Source: Aurelia coerulea (lineage: Eukaryota; Cnidaria; Scyphozoa; Semaeostomeae; Ulmaridae). From it: a stretch of DNA of 64,000 bases. The notes beneath the pieces are model-generated. The model saw nothing but the letters and a program-made list of their open reading frames with translations, did no database searches and was not told the DNA's origin. This document shows, piece after piece, positions 56,508-64,000 of this stretch (within the stretch, counting starts at the first letter, position 1; each line of letters begins with the position of its first letter). The translations under genes were made by a program, and so were the position numbers. The DNA is taken from contig CM076943.1 of the NCBI GenBank assembly GCA_039566865.1, positions 10,030,001 through 10,094,000 of the forward strand, in the 5' to 3' direction.

Positions 56508-56644
56508 TTAGACCAGTGGGGGAATGTGACCTATGGTCACCAAACGATAGACTTTATGGGATATACTTCTTCTAGCTCAGATTTTGGCGTAGAATCCGAA
56601 AATAGATGTTGATCGGGCGGGCGAGGCTGCGTTTCCGAGATATT

Positions 56645-57420
56645 TCATTTCATTTTAATTTTATCATATTTAAACACAAAAACCCTATCAGCTAAAAAAG
56701 AACTATTCCTATACAAAATAAACATCTATTTACAAATAAAATAATACAAATTTGCTGATCTTCCTAGGGATCGTGCTTCAGGAAGGATGCTAATTGTTTA
56801 GGAATTCCTTCAGTTTCCTTTTAAATGTGCTAATTGTGGAACTCATTCTGATTTCTAATGGGATTTCATTCCACGTTTTAGCACCAGAGTAGAAAAAACT
56901 GCTTTTGGAGAATTCTAGGTTCTGTCTTGGGGTGTCCAGATCTAACTGATTTCTCGTTCGATGGCTAGATAATTGAGATCTGGTAACAAGCCTCCCTCTT
57001 AAGTTGTCCGGGCAGAGACCATTCATTATTTTGTAAATCATCACGGCCCTGTCAAATTTGATTAAGTTTAAGACTAAAAGCCAGTTGCAACTCCACCCAT
57101 CCTTTAATCTAGAGCCTTCTATTAGCGATCGTGCTCTAGTTTGTAGACGCTGAAGATGATCAAGCTTTGTGTTTGACAAATTGCCCCATAGTTCATCACA
57201 GTATCTCAGATGACTCTCAAGCAGTGCCCTGTACACCTGATCCAATTTTGATTGCGGTAATATGTTCTTTAGTTTCCGCAGGGACGAAAGGGCACTTTTA
57301 ATTTTGCCTTTGAGATTTTTATATTGCTCGTTCCATGTAAGGTTTTCGTCCACTGTAACTCCAAGATATTTAACTTTTTTAACTCGTTTGATTGGGCCTC
57401 CATTTATGTTTACTAACTTA
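56645..57420 (-). mobile_element. 5'-truncated LINE fragment inside the foldback element
   Basis: It is inserted in a CGAGATATTGGGGGGCTG site of the tandem array; GATATT borders both sides (near 56639 and 57421), a short target duplication. Only the 3' coding end and tail remain. Confidence 0.82.
56790..57415 (-). pseudogene. LINE reverse transcriptase C-terminal fragment
   Basis: The minus-strand frame contains VKYLGVTVDENLTWNEQ, the block that follows the catalytic RT motifs in CR1/Jockey-type elements, then LPQSKLDQVYRALLESHLRY, DELWGNLSNTKLDHLQRLQ and the final SFFYSGAKTWNEIPLEIR before the stop at 56790. The catalytic domain is absent because of 5' truncation, but the remaining 187 codons are intact, so this is a fairly young insertion. 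Confidence 0.88.
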
Positions 57421-58712
57421 TGATATTGGGGGGCTGAGGTCGTTCTTTTGGAAAAACATACGAATTATCCTTCTGTATGATCAACAAATGAGAGACTTAA
57501 TCATATAAACTTCCTTAGTTCAAATTTAGGCGTAGAATCCAAAAATAGTTATTGATTTGGTGTGCGAGGCTTCTTTTCTAAGAAATTGGGGGGCTGAGGC
57601 CAATTTTTTTGGAAAAATGCAAACTATCCTTTGTGTGATCAGCAAATGAGATACAATTCATTAAATAAACTTTTCTAACTCAAAGTTTGGCGTAGAATCC
57701 AAAAAAGATGTTGATCGGGTATGCGAGGCTTCGTTTCTGAGATATTGGGGGGCTGAGGCCAATTGGTTGCTTAACATACAAAGTATGACAAGTATCCTTT
57801 GCGTGATCACAAAGTATGATTACATACACTTTTCTAGCTCAGATAGTTGCGTAGAATCCGAAACGGGATGTTGATCAGGTGGGCCAGGCTGCGTTTCCGA
57901 GATATTGGGGTAAAGGCCATTTTTGCAAGCAAACACATCTTTCTTAGAATATTCAAACAACACCATGTAGACATACTAAAAATGTTACATTTGATGGAGA
58001 AATAACGGCAAATTAACAGAACTTTTAGTTGAAAATGATATGATTTTCACCTGATGCTTGAAAGTAGAATATTTACACAAATGTCGAACTGGAACCAGCG
58101 CATTATGTAGACTGCGAGAAGGTCTGTTACAGGTTATCCCAAAAAACGTATGCACTGTTTGAATGGCTACTGTGAGGGATCCATAAATAAATTTTTCTTG
58201 TTTTTAAAATTTATGAAAAGAGACCTCAGTTTAGAGTTTTGTACCAAGTTCGAGTAAATCTGACAAGTGGTTGCTGATTTGAAGAGCAAAAAAGTCAAAA
58301 TTACCGGTTCACTCAAAACCGTAGAATTTTATCTCTGTGCTTAACCTTATAACTTGAATTGAGCACCAAACGAACCTTAACTTTACATTTTTACCAGGAA
58401 ACACATTTTGGAGCAATGAATGACCAATTACAGTAGCTCGTGAATATTAACCAGGAAGCCTTTGGAAAGCAATATTGTTGGTTTAAATTGAATTAATGAC
58501 TTCAGAGAAGCAAATAACTGACAAACGCATACCATGGCTTGCAGCACTTGTGCTGCATATAACCAATTCTAGCCAGCCTATAAATGTGTTTCTTTGATTT
58601 TGACATTGATAGAGAATACGAAATCTTCTGGTTTCAGTAATTTTGACTTTCTTGCTTCATAAATCAGCAACTGCAACTACTTATCAGATTTACGCACACA
58701 ACATCTCAAACT

Positions 58713-59594
58713 CTAAGTTGAAATCTCTTTTAGTTTTAAAAGTGGGAAAATTGGATTCCTCGCTGCTCTGCAGCATCCGTTCAAACGGCATATGGGACAC
58801 AATGTAGAAAAAGAAATGTTACATGTTGCCCTTAGATCTGGCGTAACCACTTTGTCTATCATTGTGAAATTATGAATAGGTAAAGTTCTCTTCTGAACTG
58901 CTTTCATATTCACTATCATTCTCAACATCCAGACCCAGACTGCAATCGTTATCAGATACCTCCACAAGAAGCTCTTCGACAACAGCAGGGTATGCCGCAT
59001 CACTCCAATCGACTTGATAGTCTGGAAGCCAGCTATGTGCAGCAGGGCATTCAACGTTCATCAATGTCAACTTGCTTGCCTCCAAATCATAGCAACATAA
59101 TTTGCTCTTTTAGCGTGTTTCTCCAAACTTCTTCGCCAAGGTGAATGCAAGGAATGGTCAATAGCTTTATTTGTTTTTATTCATTGTGTTCCAAAACATA
59201 CTTGCTCCATCATTCAATATGCTTTCTCTTCTCTCCATACACATGGCATACAATTTTCCTTTGTTTTCACCCTCGCCGAAGAAGTTTGGAGAAACACGCT
59301 AAAAGAGCAAATTATATTGCAATGATTTGGAGGCAAGCAAGTTGACATTGATGAACGTTGAATGCTTTTTCTGCACATAGCTGGCTTTCAGACTATCAAG
59401 TTGATTGGAGTGATGCGATATACCCTGCTGATGTCGAAGAACTTCTTGTGGAGGTATCTGATAAAGATTGCAGTCTGGGTATGGATGTTGAGAATGATAG
59501 TGAAGATGAAAGCAGTTCACAAGAGAACTTTATCGATTCATATTTTCACAATAATGGACAAAGTGGTTGCGCCAGATCTAAAGGCAGCATGTAA
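58713..59594. repeat. Inner palindrome of the foldback element with a mirrored acidic ORF
   Basis: The left part (minus strand 58870-59085) and right part (+ strand 59358-59594) encode near-identical acidic peptides, AHSWL-DYQVDWSDA then VEELLVEVSD-DCSLG and ENDSE-ESS-ENF. The arms meet at the inverted GAAGAAGTTTGGAGAAACAC / complement around 59125-59300. The peptide may be a relic of an encoded protein; I recognise no family. Confidence 0.7.
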
Positions 59595-60583
59595 TATCAA
59601 ATTTTTCTATTATCTTACGTAAATGTGATGGTTCCAGTTCGATATTTCAGTGAATACTCCATGTTTAAGCATCAGGCGAAAATAATGTTACTTTGCAACC
59701 AAAAGCTCTATTGACTTGTCATTGTTGCTAGATCAAATATAAGGTTTTTACTATGTTTATATAATACTGTTTGAATATTTTAAGAACAACGTGTTCGCTC
59801 GCAAAAATGGTCTCTGCCCCCAAATCTCGGAAACGCAGCCTCACCTATCCGATCAATAACAATTTTTCAGATACTGCATCAAAATCCGAGCAAGGAAAGT
59901 TAATCCCATAAAATATCTCGTTTGTTGATCATACAAAATGATAATGTGTATTAAAAAAAATGGCTCCAGCCCCCCCCCCCCCCAACATCTCGAAAACGAG
60001 GCCTCGCCCACCCCAACAACCTCTTTTTTCGGATTCTGCGACAAAACCTGAGCTAGATAAGTTTATATAGTTAGATCTCTCGTTTGTTGATTGTACTAAA
60101 GGATAATTTGTATGTTTTTCCATAAAAATAGCCTCAGCACCCCAATATCTTTGAAACACAGCTTCGCACACCCAATCAACATCCATTTTCAGATGGTACG
60201 CAAAAATCTGAGCTAGAAATAGTTTATCCTATCAAATATGTCGTTTGTTGATCATACAAAAGAATAATTTGTATGTTTTTCCACAAAATAGCATCGGCCC
60301 CCCTAATATCTCGGAAACGCAGCCTCGCCCACCCGATCAACATCCATTTTCGGATTCTACGCTAAAATCTGAACTAGAAAAATTTATCCCATAAAGTCTC
60401 TCGTTTGGTGACCATAGGTCCCCTTCCCCCTCTGGTCTATGTGGAATCCACCCCCCCCCCCAGGTGAGATAGGGTTAAAGGGTCTACTGTTATTGTTTCA
60501 CCCAGCATGCCTTGCACGTGCCTCCTATTAGCTGGCCTTTGTTGTCGCCATTATCATCAAAAGGCCTTTAAAAGGCTCATTGC

Positions 60584-63272
60584 ACAGTGATCCAGACTGT
60601 CAAAATTATGGAATAAATGCCAAAACACGAAATGTTGCAAATGCAAAAAATTTCATTGAGCTACACAGAACAAAAATCCATATAGAAATCGGACCAACGA
60701 CTGCAGAGAAATTGCACTTTGAAGTTGACAAAAATTGCCAGGCCATGTTTTTGTTTATATTTCCGGTGTAACACTTTTGAAATGGGCCTAAGCCAACAAT
60801 TTCAAATTTCATTTCTCCATTTGTATTCGTCCGATTTCAATAAACTTTTTTTTAAATTGACCGTCAATGTCTGCGCAATTATACAACGTATCAGTTCTAT
60901 GAATTTACATCAATTTATTTGTTTATTTGGCATATATTTATCGAGGGGTATTTTTAGCAGTAGAACTACACGAAACCCCTAAATTTCTTCTTTCCTGGTG
61001 CAAACAAAAAGAGTGAGGAAAAAAGAGTCTTAAAAACTCATTTTGCACTAAACTTCAGGTATCGATGAAGGTTTCTGCCAAAGGGTTCGTTCAGGTTCGT
61101 ACAAGTAAAAATGTTATAGCTGATATAAAAAATCGAGTCATTTAGGCCCATGCATGCTATTTTCTGTCATTTTCCGTGATTAAAATGTATGTTTTGTTTC
61201 TGGGTGGTTCCATTGCATAATTTTCGTTTTAATTGCACAGCTGTAACAGCGAGGATCTAAATTCTAAATAAAAAGAAGAATTATGTCATTACCTAACAAG
61301 CATATTAGCATTTACGTGGATCAAACGTAGTCTAGCCAACAAGAATTTTATGTCTACGACTTGGGGACACAAGGACCAAGTCCGAACTCCACCGTTCGAT
61401 CTATTAACTATAGTTCATTTTTTCATGTTTGGAAAAAGAGTTTCTTCATGGTTTGATACAAAGAAAGTCTCATTCTCACATGCCTGAATTTGTCGCTTCA
61501 ATGGATCATGTTTAGCATGGGCAATATCTGGTGCAAATTTGATGAGCATCCAGACAAAGGGCCATGATTTACTGACACAGAACTTTTTCGCAGTCTGCAA
61601 CCAAAAGTTCCTCTAAATTTTCAGATGTACTTGTTCCACAAAAACTCTAATTGGATTATAAACCAAGAGGTTTTCTTTGAAGTGATAGTTTCAGTCTTCT
61701 AAATTGCAGATAACTTTTAGACTATAGTTTCAGTCTCTGCGATTCTGTGATCATTTTCAACCTTGACCAAAAATAAATGCAAAGTTCCTTTGGATTTTTT
61801 ACATTCAGCATTAGGTATTGAATAAAGAAAGTTAAAGTGATAAATACACAGCCTATGGATTAACTATAAGTTCATAAAATTAATAATAACTATATAGTTT
61901 TTATCATTGCCCACGACATGTAATGAACCAAAAAGCTCAGGCTCGTGAGACCTTTTATTTGAAGTCCAAGATGAAATTTGTTTTTCAAGACTTAAACAAC
62001 AGAAGTGTAGTTTATAGACTAAAAGCCCAGGCGAGGGGGTTCTCAAATTTCTGGTCATTTAAGCATTTAGGGGAGTTTTGTCAGAAATTCTGGAAACGGG
62101 GTATACTTTCATAATCTTGTCGTGAATTTTCTGGTACTGGGGCTTATTATTTACGAAAAATTCTGACACTGTTTTGTTTCCCGTTACTTTAATGTTAGTT
62201 AATTTAAAGTCCTGCTAATGCTTTGTTTACATGAAACAAAAATATTGCAGTGGTTTTGCAACACAAAATTTTTTTGTGAAAACGTAACTCGTATTCAAAG
62301 ATTAGGTATGAAAATCTTCCCTAAATTCTGGGATTGGGTCATGACAGAAATCCTTTTGCCGCACACCACTCCTTCCTGTAACCTATTAGTGCAGTTTCCA
62401 CGATCAAAAGATGGACCTCAAGCCCAAGCTTTGTATCTTAACAGGCATAGACATAAGATGCTTGTTGCCGTGATTTTAGTGTAAACCATGTTAAACCTGT
62501 GTACGATTCAAGTCATTTGAATGTTAATTTGATTGTTAGGTAATGAAATAATGCCTCTTTTTATTTAGAATATAAACCCTCGCTATTAAAGCTGTGCAAT
62601 TTAAACGAGAACTATGCATTGGAACCACCCAGAAAAAAAATATACATCCTATAATTGAAAATCACAGAAAATAGCACACATAGGCCTAAATGACTCGATT
62701 TTTTATATCAGCTATAACATTTTTACCTGTACGAACCTGAACGAACCCTTTGGTAGAAACCTTCATCGATACCTGAAGTTTAGTGCGAAATGAGTTTTTA
62801 AGACTCTTTTTTCCTCACTTTTTTTGTTTGCACCAGGAAAGAAGAAATTTAGGGGTTTCGTGTAGTTCTACTGCTAAAAATACCCCTCGATAAATATATG
62901 CCAAATAAACAAATAAATTGATGTAAATTCATAGAACTGATACGTTGTATAATTGCGCAGACATTGAGGATCAGTTTGAAAAAAGTTTATTGAAATCGGA
63001 CGAATACAATTGGAGAAATGAAAATTTGAAATTGTTGGCTTAGGCCCATTTCAAAAGTGTTACACCGGAAATGTAAACAAAAACATGGCCTGGCAATTTT
63101 TGTCAACTTCAAAGTGCAATTTCTCTGCAGTCGTTGGTCCGATTTCTATACAGATTTTTGTTCTGAATAGCTCAAAGTGTCCTCTCTATGGTAGATTTGA
63201 AAATTTTTGCATTTGCAACTATTTGTGTTTTGGCATTTATTCCATGCTCTGGATCACTGTGCATTGTAAACC
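60584..63272. mobile_element. 2.7 kb foldback element with arms of about 720 bp
   Basis: The left outer end TGCACAGTGATCCAG and right outer end CTGGATCACTGTGCA are inverses. Inverted blocks continue through AATTGCGCAG, CCTAAATTTCTTCTTTCCTG, TTCGTTCAGGTTCGTAC and CATTACCTAACAA at the inner edge. The spacer (about 61300-62535) has no recognisable coding region. No target duplication was identified. Confidence 0.82.
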
Positions 63273-63913
63273 ATGACCCTTTGCATCCAGGATGAAAAGC
63301 AAGACATAGCCCATGTACGACTTTTAGATAACAGGAAAATGTATCATGTGCAGCAATTTCCAAGCGTGCACGCACACACAAAACAGTCAAGTAAGGCAAA
63401 GAGAATTTCGTTGCAATTAGGATTTGTCTGTCTACAACCCTTGAGCCAAATTTGCTCTGTGTTGGATCTTTCTATCCATATTTATCCGTTCCTGGATCAT
63501 GTCAGAATTGCAAGCTAGGTCACAAGCGAGGAGATAGCATCTCACAAATCTTTCCTCAACGTGTCGAAGTGCAAGTTAAAACTTTCCTGTTACGTGTTTA
63601 TAGATTTCCTGGTGTTGCTCAATAAAGCTAATGAGTCTGTGGAGATAACGTATCACGACTTAACCAGGATATCACAAAAGCTAGCAAGTTAAAACATAAA
63701 GGAATAATGCTGAGGTAAAAATCAAATATCAAAACGGTGTTAAAACATTTGTCAATATTGTAAAATGTCAGACAATTTTTGCTTGACCTGGCAAAAAAGA
63801 CGAAAATTTCTTAGCTCTTTAAATGATTTCTCTTGAATTCTGATAAATTGAGCCTACAGCTTCTTATGAAATGACTAGATCCAGTAAGATCTGAAATCAA
63901 AATGCTGTTAGAA
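63273..63913. other. Intergenic, no gene recognised
   Basis: Only short unsupported open frames are present. Confidence 0.4.
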
Positions 63914-64000
63914 TCAGGGACGCCGGAGCGGTGGTAGGGCAAGGGGGGTGACTAGGAACGTAAGGGCAATCAAGACCGAAGGCGAGCGAAGCGAGCCTAA
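63914..64000. mobile_element. Left end of a G/C-rich hAT-like element cut by the window edge
   Basis: CAGGGACGCCGGAGCGGTGG resembles the CAGGGACCGCGCAGCGGTGC terminus at 47099, and GCGAGCGAAGCGAGCC is the same subterminal phrase. The rest lies outside the window. Confidence 0.5.

Larger units (their letters stand above)
56511..60437. mobile_element. 3.9 kb foldback element with TA target duplication
   Basis: The termini GACCAGTGGGGGAATG and CCCCCTCTGGTC are imperfect inverses between TA dinucleotides (56509-56510 and 60438-60439). Each arm starts with about four tandem units of roughly 160 bp that contain GCGTAGAATCC, GTTGATCGGG and GAGATATTGGGGGGCTGAGG, then unique inverted DNA that closes on a short loop near 59125-59265. 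The left arm is lengthened by a LINE fragment (56645-57420) and by about 600 bp of unmatched DNA near 58100-58710. Confidence 0.8.

Noticed and set aside
1..64000. tRNA, rRNA or spliced-leader genes
   Set aside because: I looked for A/B-box-like and stem-loop patterns and saw none I could support by eye; a covariance-model scan would settle it.

Overview
The window looks like nuclear genomic DNA from an invertebrate animal, most likely a cnidarian or another early-branching metazoan. This is an inference from four things: AT-rich DNA, multi-exon genes with GT-AG introns of 1-6 kb, a Boule/DAZ-family gene, and a very high density of non-LTR retrotransposon pieces and short inverted-repeat DNA transposons. 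I see no bacterial features, rRNA or tRNA. 

Two host genes can be assembled from phase-matched exons, both on the + strand. Gene 1 (about 8.9-22.6 kb) has six proposed coding exons. They join to a 370-residue RNA-binding protein whose single RRM resembles the DAZ/Boule germline family and whose C terminus holds four 30-residue tandem repeats. Gene 2 (25.5-46.2 kb) has seven coding exons. They encode a type I membrane protein that I do not recognise: signal peptide, acidic array of 49-residue repeats, basic His/Lys-rich juxtamembrane exon, one transmembrane helix, then a roughly 1000-residue Ser-rich cytoplasmic region. A 19-base gap in one repeat unit breaks the frame of exon 1, while every other junction is in phase; with the gap filled the protein would be about 1896 residues. 

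The rest is mobile DNA, often nested. At 1-8.8 kb there is a foldback repeat, two G-run-terminated elements, a three-level nest at 2101-4452 and two nearly identical TA-flanked MITEs. Gene 1 introns hold a decayed antisense LINE (11.3-13.1 kb), two hairpin elements with 9-bp target duplications and further MITEs. Gene 2 introns hold several TA-flanked and hairpin elements and, in the last intron, a 3.9 kb element with inverted repeats of about 220 bp and a decayed two-exon ORF. At 46.6-64 kb no host gene is visible. That stretch holds a hAT-like element (47007-50190) containing a LINE that itself contains a second hAT-like element, further hAT-like MITEs with exact 8-bp target duplications, a 3.9 kb foldback element split by a LINE fragment, a 2.7 kb foldback element, and the end of another element at the window edge. 

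The two genes are not an operon and share no evident function. The strongest novel points are the unrecognised repeat-bearing membrane protein, the DAZ-like repeat expansion in the Boule-type gene, and a class of hAT-like elements with poly-G ends and minisatellite cores.
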